Shown in pieces: positions 38,301 through 46,479 of a stretch of DNA of 64,000 nt. Position 1 is the first letter of the stretch, and every line of letters begins with the position of its first letter. The translations under genes and the position numbers were made by a program. The stretch is from an uncultured Spirochaetaceae bacterium (lineage in GTDB: Bacteria; Spirochaetota; Spirochaetia; Sphaerochaetales; Sphaerochaetaceae). The notes below the pieces were generated by a model. The model saw only the letters and a program-made list of their open reading frames with translations. It had not been told where the DNA came from and did not search any database. The stretch is taken from contig CALXKJ010000002.1 of NCBI GenBank assembly GCA_944388955.1, positions 1-64,000 of the forward strand, read 5' to 3'.

Positions 38301-41300
38301 AGAGGTTGTCACAGTACCAGATGTCACGCTTATCAGTGTACTTGGCTCAGTGACAGGTTCTGTGAAACTGGAAGGTGTTCTGTATCATGATGAAATAGCC
38401 ATCACGCTTAAGAATGATGGCAATGAGTATACAGCAACGACAGGAGTGGATGGCTCGTTCACGGTTCTCTCCGTTAAGCCTGGTACATATACACTCATAG
38501 TATCGAAGGATGGTTATGTAACCTCGACAACAGAGAACGTAATAGTTACTCAGGGAAAAGAAACAGCGATTTCATCTGTAATACTCCCATATTCCCGGCT
38601 GACGCTTTCTGGTACTGTATCACTTGACGGAGCCTCTGCTTATACCGATGTGCTTATTACATTGACTAGCACATCTAATGAGAGTGTTGCTCACTCAGTT
38701 TATACAAATGAGTCCGGAGATTATTCAATCAATGGCATTGTTCCCGGAACTTACCGGATAACCGTTACAAAGGCTGGATATGTTGAATATACAGATACTA
38801 TAACAATAGCCTCTGGTACTGAGCCATCTTATGATGTTCAGCTTATTCCAATGACGGGAAGCATATCCGGTAAGATATTGCTTGATGGTGCAAAGGATTA
38901 TTCTGGTATAAAAGTCATAGCTGTTAACTCCAGTTCAGAAGAGCATAGCTATGAAACAAATTCCAACAGTGATGGCTCATACCATATTGCGGGAATACGA
39001 CCAGAAGGACTTTATATCATCAAAGCACTGAAAGATGGATATGCGAATGATAACTCGACATCTGTCAATGTCGTCTACGGGGAGAATACAGTAGTCGATA
39101 CAATAACTCTTGTTAAGACGAGTGCTGTTGTAAAGGGAGTAGCTGAGCTTGAAAATCGCTCATCTCATAGTGGAATAACTGTTCAGCTTTCAAATGAAGA
39201 AGGCAATGAATATGAGACCGCGACAGATTCTTCAGGTTTTTATGCCTTTACAGGTGTCGTCCCAGGTGAATATATCTTAACGATTTCAAAAGGTGGGTAT
39301 ACAGAAAAAACTGTTAATCCTGTCACTGTCTTGCAGTCTGGAAATGTTGAAATCGAGAAGATTGTTCTGACAGAAATGGTTCTTCCATTCTCTGGTCATG
39401 TTAGACTTGAAGGGACAGAAGATTATTCCGGCGTACTTGTAACAGCTACAAATCTTTCAGATAACAAGGTTGTATATTCAACATACACTGAAGAAGATGG
39501 CTCTTACTCTTTTGAATCTATGATGGCTGGAAGTTATGAGATTCGTTTCTCAAAGGCAGGCTATCTCACTTGGACTACAGAAGTTTCTGTTGTTTTCGGT
39601 GCGGCTGGAGCCTTGGATGCAGAGCTGTCTCTTGATTCAGGCGCTATTACAGGATATGTCCTGTTAGAGAATCAGACAGATCATTCTGGAATATCTGTAG
39701 TTGCATTCAATTCTGGAAATGAAGAGGAAAGCTATAATGCAACAACAGCCGAAGATGGCTCTTTCACTATTTCCGGAATAAAGAATGCAGGACGATATGT
39801 CATCACGGCCTCCAAGGATGGTTACACTCCTGATAATTCCCATTTTGCCGAGGTAGTTCTTGGTAAAGTAAGCTCGATAGGGACATTCACGCTTTCAGAT
39901 TTCAATTCAACAGTCAAAGGGAAAGTTGAGCTTTCTGGAGCGGCTATTCATAATGGAGTTTCCATTGTTCTTCAGGAGAAAGATGGTGACTTGCAATATA
40001 CAGCGACTACAGATGATGATGGCGAGTATATCATTTCTGATGTTGTTCCAGACAAATACTATATTGTCAGTGCAAGTAAGGAAGGTTATACAGCAAAGTC
40101 ATCTGCATCCACTTATGTAAGTTCTTCTAGTGTCACTGAAATACCTCTTATTACACTTACTGTCAGCCGTATATCTATCAGGGGAACAGTGCATCTTGAA
40201 GGTGAGGAGACGCACTCCAGTGCTGTTGTAACAGCTGTAAATGTGGAAGATGCAAGTATTGTATATACAGGTATTACAAGCAGTTCTGGTGCCTTCTCGC
40301 TCGCTGGAATGATTGCAGGAGAATACATAATTTCAATAAGCAAAGATGGTTATCGTACTATTACGCTTGAGACTGTAAATATTGAAACTGATTCGAGTAC
40401 AATCAATCTAAAGACTATTGAGCTTCCAAGAGCTGTTGGTACGATTACTGGCGTTGCTCGTCTTGAAGGCAGTACTGATCATTCGGGAATAACAGTATTA
40501 CTTGTTGGCACAGAATATACCGCTGTCACCAACAATGATGGTGTGTATGAGATGATTGTTCCGCCAGATACATATACTGGTGGATTGCGGTTTACAAGAG
40601 ATGATTATGAGCTGCAATCTCTCGCTGAAATCATTCCTGTCATAACAGAAAGCATTTACACTATCACGACTGATGTTCAGCTGAATTGTCTTGCTTCAAC
40701 AGTCACAGGACGTATTGATGTTCTTGGTACAGATGATGATAGCGCTGTAACTGTGAGCATAGAGGGCACAGATTTCTCTGCTGTTACAGAAAGTGATGGT
40801 ATATTCACGATAGAGCATGTTCCTCTTGGAAACTATACTCTTCTTATTCAGCATACGAATGCCTCAATTGTTTCAAAGCAATTTGCTGTTGAGGCAGGTT
40901 TAACCAATGATTTAGGTACAATCAGCGTCATTCCTAATGCGGCAACATTAACAGGTAAGGTTCTCCTTGTTGGAATGGTTGATAACTCTGGCATAACTGT
41001 CACTGCTGAGTGTATAGATGGGGAAGTGGAGTCTCTCTCTGCTGTAACAAACAAGGATGGCTCATTCTATATCGGCAATGTCATCACTGGGTATAATTAC
41101 ACAGTTTCATTCGTAAAGGACGGATGGGTTAGTGATACAATCGAGAGCGTTACAGATCTTGAGCCCCTAGAGGAGAGAAACCTTACCCCTGAAGGTGCTA
41201 TTACCCTTTATGATACTGAAGCTCCTGTGCTTTTTTCTGTGACCATCAATGATGGCGCGAACACATCATCTGAAGCTGTAGTTGAAATTCATCTTGAGGC

Positions 41301-43059
41301 ATCAGACTTGGGTAGCGGTCTTAAGAAGATGCAATACTGTTTCGACAATAGGTTTGACAATACTGTCACAATGCGCGATTACAGTGATGCATTTACGGTT
41401 GAACTCCCTGAAGAAAATGGGGACAAGACAATATATGTCAAAGTTTATGATGCTTCTGGGAATGCTTCCGAAATAGCATCTGCGACTGTTACTCTTGTTG
41501 ATCAGGTCAAGGGTGTTGAAGGCCCTTTGAGCGATGATGAGCTGCATTGGACAAAGGATAAGTCACCTTATCTTGTTACTGGTGATATCCTTGTTCCTGA
41601 AGGCTCAACACTTATAATTGATTCAGGTGTTGATGTCCAGTTCAATGGTGCTTACTACATACAGATTGAAGGTACACTGCAGGCGGTTGGCTCCGAAACG
41701 GAGAGAATCAAATTCTATGGCGTCAACGATGGTTTTGATAAGTGGCTTGGCTTGAGGTTCATCAATAACAACAATTCTGTTCTTGATTACGTTGATTACT
41801 ATGATGCTGATGAAGGAGTCTCCGGAGCTGTTGAAATAACTAATTCCACACTCGAGTTCAATGATATTAATGACCGTGAATTCTCGGGGACAATCAAGAA
41901 ATCTGAGTTAAATATGAATTCAATTAAACTCCGCGGCACACCTTATATGGAAGACGTTGTGATATCAGGAAGAGGCTCAAGTGTAGGAAGCATTGAAACT
42001 TCTTCTTCTTCGTTTATCAATTGTACGATACAGGATGTAGGAAGCATTGAAACTTCTTATTCTTCTTCGTTTATCAATTGTACGATACAGGATGTAGGAA
42101 GCATTGAAACTTCTTATTCTTCTTCTTCGTTTATCAATTGTATGATACAGGATGTAGGAAGCATTGAAACTTCTTCTTCTACTTCTTCTTCGTTTATCAA
42201 TTGTACGATACAGGATGTAGGAAGCATTGAAACTTCTTATTCTTCTTATCCTTATTTTATCAATTGTATCTTGGAGAGAGTAAATGAATTTAAAGCCACA
42301 AGCGATCAAGCGTACTTATCGATAGTCAATTCCAATATCATTGAATGTGGTTCTTTTGATATCGCTACTGCAAGAAGTGAGTATGAGACGCTGGATTTCC
42401 GCAATAACTTCTGGGATTATGATAAGACACGAGAATTCAATGAGTCTAAAGATGGAGATGTCAGCTTTATCAATGACTATTATGATGATTTCAATCTTTC
42501 CCGTGTTGATTACTCTGGATATGTTGAGGAGCCTCTGGAAGATGTTGGTGTCCTTGATGAAGGATACATACCGCCAGAGCTTCCTGAAGGAAGTGCCTTC
42601 AATCTTGGTGATATAGGACCAGGAGGCGGGAAAATCGTCTATGTCGATACAGATAATGAATACCCGGATTGGGAATATATCGAAGCAATAAATACATATT
42701 TCGAGTTGCCATTTGGCTATTATCGTGCATCAGATAGCGGAGCTAATGGGAAAGTTGGGACTTCTGCAGATGTTGGTGCTGGTAAAGACAATACAGAAGC
42801 ATTGGTTAATGCTATGGGTGATTACGCTTATACTTCTTCTTCTGGAAGTGCCAAAGGAATGTATGCTGCTAAGTTTGCCTCGATAGTCAATGCAGGTAGA
42901 TATGAGTGGTATCTTCCGAGCTCTGGAGATAATAAACTGATTGGCTCTTCAGGGTGGTCATCCACTGAATCCAGCGCTACTGGAGCATATTATTCAAGTT
43001 CTAGAATGGAGGATTATAGAGGCGATAAAAAGTCAGTGACAATTATCAGGTATTTCTAA
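35338..43059 (+). CDS. Giant surface lipoprotein with 21 carboxypeptidase-regulatory-like modules
   Basis: 2573 residues. The signal peptide ends in the lipobox V-I-G-C (Cys about residue 21). Next come about 21 modules of roughly 85 residues with the core x-G-T-Y-x-L-x-x-S-K-D-G-Y, the CarboxypepD_reg/SdrB-like beta-sandwich type. They extend to about residue 1960. A further Ig-like domain (about 1960-2060) follows. A right-handed beta-helix-like part (about 2062-2400) contains a Ser-rich minisatellite. The C-terminus has D-I-G-P-G-G-G-K-I-V-Y-V-D and G-W-S-S-T-E-S-S-A-T, resembling Lcl/DUF1566. It is probably a surface adhesin. Confidence 0.85.
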   Translation: MKKLYVAFACFLIVLGIVIGCKSDNPLKYSTPTAVGSIMLPSDSDIAFDDIYVRVEETGKQYIVSEDGTWNVQGLEEGSTYTLYFQNKPFLDVTRGLSKSSEKIYSARKTGVIAAPGNGADNGIVQLKIGAAISGTVKTRDGLPLSDATAYIPDSPYITQTDSDGRFTLEGIPSGIYPIGVSKQGYTETILDEITVIAEDDEIRTYEIPTPVELASSLGSIQGSVYFEGSTSIGKRTATVTAENISVLGSARTVTTNESGVFLIDNLPAGDYKVTVSTTSSYQPHTIDNVSVGVSSSVILDPVYLRAIGGIMSGRVSTSDGSSPASATILLSSISSDEQYLGTVNDDGSYIIENIIAGDYVCTVSMDGFVSIIDNVKITQGKVLINNIDLIAVNGTIIGRVVLRGAANNSGVTIIAENLDNPSYTHSTSTQDYGTFTISGIRKEGNYQVRISKDGYASYTSETINVISGDQASIGTVTLEPLDASLSGNITLRGASSYKGIEVVIESSGIKYDTTTDSAGDFFFPHIPAGTYTMVVSYPGYVTRTLNPILVSQSEVKVLDNLVLEIAVLPFSGHVTLEGVDDYSGVTVSAVNMVDGDIVYAAETDESGYYSIDGMEPGAYVIAFSKAGYLTYTTTAVVAAGVEGKADADLEIGTSIITGRVYLDGASSYDGITVTAMNMADSNDTYSTVTGADGSFSIVDVKKEGTYQLKAEKKGYTTVFSDTIKVLFGFVNDIGAITLPSVNGSISGTAVLEGSYYHEEIDITLSNDDNSYSATTDSDGVFDIPSVVPGTYTLTASKDGYGSKTVNGVSVIQSKNTEIGKISLVLDYQSISGSVTLEDMVDASGILVKATSKDGNRTYNATTSYDGSFAIGQVSPGTYTVEFSKEGYLTSSKTVVVQAGSPAKVDAELILGSSIITGKIMLEGAESYEGVIVCATFAADTRIFYEVQTEEDGTFSIVNIEREGNYRIAASYDGYQSYSSGNIAVEFGEVVTVPDVTLISVLGSVTGSVKLEGVLYHDEIAITLKNDGNEYTATTGVDGSFTVLSVKPGTYTLIVSKDGYVTSTTENVIVTQGKETAISSVILPYSRLTLSGTVSLDGASAYTDVLITLTSTSNESVAHSVYTNESGDYSINGIVPGTYRITVTKAGYVEYTDTITIASGTEPSYDVQLIPMTGSISGKILLDGAKDYSGIKVIAVNSSSEEHSYETNSNSDGSYHIAGIRPEGLYIIKALKDGYANDNSTSVNVVYGENTVVDTITLVKTSAVVKGVAELENRSSHSGITVQLSNEEGNEYETATDSSGFYAFTGVVPGEYILTISKGGYTEKTVNPVTVLQSGNVEIEKIVLTEMVLPFSGHVRLEGTEDYSGVLVTATNLSDNKVVYSTYTEEDGSYSFESMMAGSYEIRFSKAGYLTWTTEVSVVFGAAGALDAELSLDSGAITGYVLLENQTDHSGISVVAFNSGNEEESYNATTAEDGSFTISGIKNAGRYVITASKDGYTPDNSHFAEVVLGKVSSIGTFTLSDFNSTVKGKVELSGAAIHNGVSIVLQEKDGDLQYTATTDDDGEYIISDVVPDKYYIVSASKEGYTAKSSASTYVSSSSVTEIPLITLTVSRISIRGTVHLEGEETHSSAVVTAVNVEDASIVYTGITSSSGAFSLAGMIAGEYIISISKDGYRTITLETVNIETDSSTINLKTIELPRAVGTITGVARLEGSTDHSGITVLLVGTEYTAVTNNDGVYEMIVPPDTYTGGLRFTRDDYELQSLAEIIPVITESIYTITTDVQLNCLASTVTGRIDVLGTDDDSAVTVSIEGTDFSAVTESDGIFTIEHVPLGNYTLLIQHTNASIVSKQFAVEAGLTNDLGTISVIPNAATLTGKVLLVGMVDNSGITVTAECIDGEVESLSAVTNKDGSFYIGNVITGYNYTVSFVKDGWVSDTIESVTDLEPLEERNLTPEGAITLYDTEAPVLFSVTINDGANTSSEAVVEIHLEASDLGSGLKKMQYCFDNRFDNTVTMRDYSDAFTVELPEENGDKTIYVKVYDASGNASEIASATVTLVDQVKGVEGPLSDDELHWTKDKSPYLVTGDILVPEGSTLIIDSGVDVQFNGAYYIQIEGTLQAVGSETERIKFYGVNDGFDKWLGLRFINNNNSVLDYVDYYDADEGVSGAVEITNSTLEFNDINDREFSGTIKKSELNMNSIKLRGTPYMEDVVISGRGSSVGSIETSSSSFINCTIQDVGSIETSYSSSFINCTIQDVGSIETSYSSSSFINCMIQDVGSIETSSSTSSSFINCTIQDVGSIETSYSSYPYFINCILERVNEFKATSDQAYLSIVNSNIIECGSFDIATARSEYETLDFRNNFWDYDKTREFNESKDGDVSFINDYYDDFNLSRVDYSGYVEEPLEDVGVLDEGYIPPELPEGSAFNLGDIGPGGGKIVYVDTDNEYPDWEYIEAINTYFELPFGYYRASDSGANGKVGTSADVGAGKDNTEALVNAMGDYAYTSSSGSAKGMYAAKFASIVNAGRYEWYLPSSGDNKLIGSSGWSSTESSATGAYYSSSRMEDYRGDKKSVTIIRYF
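36520..40430 (+). repeat. Five copies of a three-module (about 780 bp) supra-repeat
   Basis: Within the giant lipoprotein, modules 4-18 fall into repeating classes A-B-C. Class A contains E-G-x-Y and ends T-I/V-T-L (modules 4, 7, 10, 13, 16). Class B has H-x-G/E-I, V-P-G-T-Y and V-x-Q-S/G (5, 8, 11, 14, 17). Class C has D-Y-S-G-V, S-K-A-G-Y-L-T and a D-A-E-L-like end (6, 9, 12, 15, 18). Equivalent points lie 777-783 bases apart. This indicates expansion by duplication of the trimodular unit. Confidence 0.7.
41983..42276 (+). repeat. Coding minisatellite with units of 54, 57, 60, 63 and about 60 bases
   Basis: Five tandem units begin GTAGGAAGCATTGAAACTTCT; the first four end with ACGATACAGGAT or a one-base variant. 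Starts are at 41983, 42037, 42094, 42154 and 42217. Units differ in the number of TCT/TAT codons, so the encoded S-I-E-T-S-(Y/S)n-F-I-N-C-x-I-Q-D-V repeat grows one residue per copy over four copies. The fifth is degenerate. All changes preserve frame. Confidence 0.95.
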
Positions 43060-43084
43060 GTTTTGAACATACAGGAGGAAAAAC

Positions 43085-43627
43085 ATGATCAAAGCTATTG
43101 TACTAAGAAACAAGGATGAACTTGCAAAAGTTCCTGGAAACAAGCCTGGCTACTATAAGTGGTGGGCTGAGAAAACGGAATTCGATGCTCTCTGTGAGGG
43201 ACTTGGTGTCGATTCGGCATCGATTATCAATGAAGTCGAGACAAAGGATGGACTGTATTGCATTTATGTTGGTGTCGCTGTTGGCAATTCAATAAGGACA
43301 AGGCTTGATTGGCATATAAACGATTCAAATGATGAGGAGCGTGTTAGCTCTGGTTTCCTTTCAACTTTCAGAGAGAGCATTGGCGCGGTTATCGCTCATG
43401 ACCAGAGGAACAAGGATGCTATCAATGCCTTCATCGATAAGCTCTATGTTGAGTATTATGCTCTTGATTGCAAAATCAAGTCTGAGGAAGCGAAGACAGA
43501 GCTTGAGCGTATAGAGAATGAGGAAATAGCTTCCCATCTCAGGCTTCTCAACATTCAGAAGAATCACTATGAAGGCATAGAGCCGATTCTCAAGACACTG
43601 AGGGATCTCAGAGCTGCGAGTAAGTGA
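43085..43627 (+). CDS. GIY-YIG-like nuclease-family protein
   Basis: 180 residues, AGGAGG-preceded. The central stretch G-L-Y-C-I-Y-V-G-V-A-V followed by S-I-R-T-R-L-D-W-H-I matches the GIY-YIG core with its conserved Arg. Y-K-W-W-A and N-A-F-I-D-K-L-Y-V-E-Y-Y, with a late Glu, fit a subfamily of stand-alone GIY-YIG proteins. Catalysis on DNA is plausible but not shown. It lies 25 bases after the giant lipoprotein gene, likely in the same transcript. Confidence 0.7.
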   Translation: MIKAIVLRNKDELAKVPGNKPGYYKWWAEKTEFDALCEGLGVDSASIINEVETKDGLYCIYVGVAVGNSIRTRLDWHINDSNDEERVSSGFLSTFRESIGAVIAHDQRNKDAINAFIDKLYVEYYALDCKIKSEEAKTELERIENEEIASHLRLLNIQKNHYEGIEPILKTLRDLRAASK

Positions 43628-43687
43628 ACAGATAAGTAAAAGGCTTCTTTGATTGAAGAGGTCTGGCTTTCTGTTTCTTGACAAGAA

Positions 43688-43707
43688 CAGGACCCCGAAG
43701 GGTCCTG
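43688..43707 (-). terminator. Terminator of adhE, possibly bidirectional
   Basis: CAGGACCC (43688-43695), a 4-base loop and GGGTCCTG (43700-43707) form a perfect stem. On the minus strand the loop reads TTCG and the stem is followed by TTCTTGTC. An outer CTTGA/TCAAG pairing may extend it. It separates convergent transcription of the GIY-YIG gene and adhE. Confidence 0.8.
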
Positions 43708-43731
43708 TCAAGCTATTGGGGGGTTTGTGGA

Positions 43732-46392
43732 TTATACAGTTTCCTTCCACTCTCTTCCGTAGTAGGAATCGAGATAGAGCTGCTTGATCTGGCTGATGAG
43801 CGGGTAGCGCGGGTTGGAGCCTGTGCACTGGTCATCGAATGCCTTCACTGAAAGCTCATCGACTGCTGCGAGGAACTCAGCTTCGTCAACGCCCCATTCC
43901 TTGATTGATGATGGGATGTTGAGCTCTTTCTTGAGCTTCTCGATTCCGTCGATAAGTACCTGTACTTTCTCTTCCATGCTCATCTTGGAGTTCGTGACGA
44001 TGAAGTCTGTGTTCTTCTCGTCATTGAGCGCCATTGAGATGTAATCAGCTGCTCTTGCATATCTTGAGATTGCTGATGGGTACTCATACTGCGGGAAGCT
44101 TGCCTGCTTTGTAGGTGTGTCATTTGCGTTGAAGCGGATGACATTTGTCAGAAGCAGAGCGTTGGCCATTCCATGTGGAACATGGAATGCTGCACCGAGT
44201 TTATGAGCCATTGAGTGGCAGACACCAAGGAATGCATTGGAGAATGCCATACCAGCCATTGTTGAAGCGTCATGTACTTTCTCTCTTGCCTTCTTGTCTG
44301 TGCCATCTGCGTATGCACGTGGCAGATACTTGAAGATAAGGCGTGCAGCCTCAAGAGCAAGCGGGTTGGTGAAGTCCGTGCTCATTGAAGATACAAGTGC
44401 TTCAAGAGAGTGGGTAAGTACGTCGATACCGCATGATGCTGTAAGTCCCTTAGGCTGTCCCATTGCAAGCTCGCTGTCAACGATAGCCATGCTTGGAGTG
44501 AGTGCGTAATCAGCGATAGCCCACTTCATGCCTGTCTTCTCATCTGTGATGATAGCGAATGGTGTTACCTCAGAACCTGTTCCGGATGTTGTAGGAATAC
44601 ATACAAGCTCTGCCTTCTTGCCCATGTTCGGGAAGGAGTAGATTCTCTTGCGGATATCCATGAAGCGGAGAGCAAGACCCTCAAAGCTTACTTCCGGATG
44701 CTCATAAAGGAGCCACATGATCTTTGCGGCATCCATTGGAGAACCACCACCGACTGCGATGATCACATCAGGCTTGTATGCATTGACAAGCTCCATAGCC
44801 ATGTTGATTGTCCCGAGTGTCGGGTCCGGCTTTACCTGATGGAAGACTTCTGTCTCAACACCGAGCTGGTTGAGTGTCTCTGTGATGCGGTCAATCATTC
44901 CTGAAGAGAAGAGGAAGCTGTCAGTTACAATGAAAGCTCTCTTCTTGTTCTCAAGCTCCTGAAGTGCTACAGGGAGTGAGCCGTACTTGAAATAAATCTT
45001 AGGTGGCAGCTTGAACCAGAGCATGTTTTCCCTCCTCTCTGCTACTGTCTTGACGTTGAGAAGATGCTTAGGACCTACGTTCTCGGAAATCGAGTTGTTG
45101 CCCCAGCTTCCACAGCCGAGTGTGAGGGATGGCTCAAGGCGGAAGTTGTAGATATCACCGATAGCACCCTGGGATGCTGGCATGTTGATAAGTACACGGC
45201 TTGTCTTTACTGCCTTGCCGTATGTATCGATCTTGTCCTGCTCCTTCTCGTCGCAGTAGAGGACTGATGTGTGTCCGAAACCGCCAAGAGCGATAAGCTC
45301 CGCCGCCATCTTCGCGCCTTCACCGAAGTTGTCGCATGAGTACATGCCAAGAACCGGTGAGAGCTTCTCGTGTGCAAACGGCTCGTCCACAGCGACTCTC
45401 TTTACTTCTCCGATAAGCACCTTTGTGCTTGATGGAACCTTGAAACCTGCAATCTCAGCAATCTTTGCAGCTGGTTGACCAACAATCTTCGGGTTTACTG
45501 AGCCTCTCTTCGGGTCGAGGATGATTGGCTCGAGAAGTGAAAGCTCTTCTTTTGTGAGGAAGTGAGCTCCCTGCTCCTTGAATTCCTTCTTGACCTCAGA
45601 ATAGATATCCTTGTGAACGATGATAGCCTGCTCGGAAGCACAGACAACACCGTTATCGAATGTCTTGGACATCAGGATTGATGCTACTGCCATCTTGATA
45701 TTGCAGTTCCTGTCGAGGAGGGCAGGTGTGTTTCCAGCACCAACACCGATAGCTGGCTTACCTGATGAATATGCAGACTTGACCATTCCTGGACCGCCTG
45801 TAGCGAGTATCAGGTTGATGAGCGGATGCTTCATGAGGTAGTCTGTCTTCTCCATTGTCGGCTCCTCGATGAAACCGATAATCTCCTCTGGAGCTCCTGC
45901 TGCGACTGCTGCATCGCGGACAATGCGTGCTGCATCGCATGTGCACTTCTTTGCCCTCGGATGCGGCGAGAAGATGATAGCATTCCTCGTCTTGAGCGCA
46001 ATCAGGGATTTGAAGATAGCTGTTGATGTCGGGTTTGTTGTCGGGATGATTCCGCAGATAACGCCTTTAGGCTCCGCGATCTTCTCGATACCGAAAGCTT
46101 TGTCGCTCTCGATGATGCCGCATGTCTTCTCATCCTTGTATTTGTGGAAGATGTATTCAGCTGCGAAGTGGTTCTTGATTACCTTGTCTTCGATGATGCC
46201 CATTCCAGTCTCTTCGACAGCATCCTGTGCGAGCTGGATTCTTGCGTTGTTGGCGGCAATAGCAGCTGCGCGGAAGATCTCATCGACTTTCTCCTGCGGG
46301 TAGTTCGCATAGATGAGCTGAGCACGTTTTGTTCTCTCGATCATTTCCTGGAGTTCATTCTGTCCAGGGAAGAGTTCATTGACTTCTGCCAT
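43732..46392 (-). CDS. adhE: Bifunctional acetaldehyde-CoA/alcohol dehydrogenase
   Basis: 886 residues. The N-terminal CoA-acylating aldehyde dehydrogenase (about 1-440) has the catalytic Cys in N-G-V-V-C-A-S-E-Q. The C-terminal iron-dependent alcohol dehydrogenase (about 455-880) has G-G-G-S-P-M-D-A-A-K, T-S-G-T-G-S-E-V-T-P-F and the metal-binding H-S-M-A-H-K-L-G-A-A-F-H. It reduces acetyl-CoA to ethanol with two NADH, a major redox outlet in fermenting anaerobes. It forms spirosomes in known members. Single-gene transcript with its own promoter and terminator. Confidence 0.96.
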   Translation of the reverse strand: MAEVNELFPGQNELQEMIERTKRAQLIYANYPQEKVDEIFRAAAIAANNARIQLAQDAVEETGMGIIEDKVIKNHFAAEYIFHKYKDEKTCGIIESDKAFGIEKIAEPKGVICGIIPTTNPTSTAIFKSLIALKTRNAIIFSPHPRAKKCTCDAARIVRDAAVAAGAPEEIIGFIEEPTMEKTDYLMKHPLINLILATGGPGMVKSAYSSGKPAIGVGAGNTPALLDRNCNIKMAVASILMSKTFDNGVVCASEQAIIVHKDIYSEVKKEFKEQGAHFLTKEELSLLEPIILDPKRGSVNPKIVGQPAAKIAEIAGFKVPSSTKVLIGEVKRVAVDEPFAHEKLSPVLGMYSCDNFGEGAKMAAELIALGGFGHTSVLYCDEKEQDKIDTYGKAVKTSRVLINMPASQGAIGDIYNFRLEPSLTLGCGSWGNNSISENVGPKHLLNVKTVAERRENMLWFKLPPKIYFKYGSLPVALQELENKKRAFIVTDSFLFSSGMIDRITETLNQLGVETEVFHQVKPDPTLGTINMAMELVNAYKPDVIIAVGGGSPMDAAKIMWLLYEHPEVSFEGLALRFMDIRKRIYSFPNMGKKAELVCIPTTSGTGSEVTPFAIITDEKTGMKWAIADYALTPSMAIVDSELAMGQPKGLTASCGIDVLTHSLEALVSSMSTDFTNPLALEAARLIFKYLPRAYADGTDKKAREKVHDASTMAGMAFSNAFLGVCHSMAHKLGAAFHVPHGMANALLLTNVIRFNANDTPTKQASFPQYEYPSAISRYARAADYISMALNDEKNTDFIVTNSKMSMEEKVQVLIDGIEKLKKELNIPSSIKEWGVDEAEFLAAVDELSVKAFDDQCTGSNPRYPLISQIKQLYLDSYYGREWKETV

Positions 46393-46420
46393 AGTTGCTC
46401 TTTTCTCCTATTCGTTTAGG

Positions 46421-46449
46421 TGTATATTGAAACTTACTTTAAGTGTCAA
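46421..46449 (-). promoter_or_regulatory. Promoter of adhE
   Basis: On the minus strand, TTGACA (46449-46444), a 17-base spacer and TATACA (46426-46421) form a near-consensus promoter. AGGAGA at 46410-46405 precedes the ATG at 46392. The strength fits a highly expressed fermentation enzyme. Confidence 0.8.
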
Positions 46450-46479
46450 CAGCTTTCAGCAATTTATTTTCATGTACTG

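Noticed and set aside
41983-42276. CRISPR-like array of near-identical units
   Set aside because: Units abut without spacers, lengths are multiples of three, and the whole stretch is in frame in a large gene.
43814-46419. Several plus-strand frames opposite adhE, up to 144 codons
   Set aside because: They are shadows of the strongly conserved adhE sequence.
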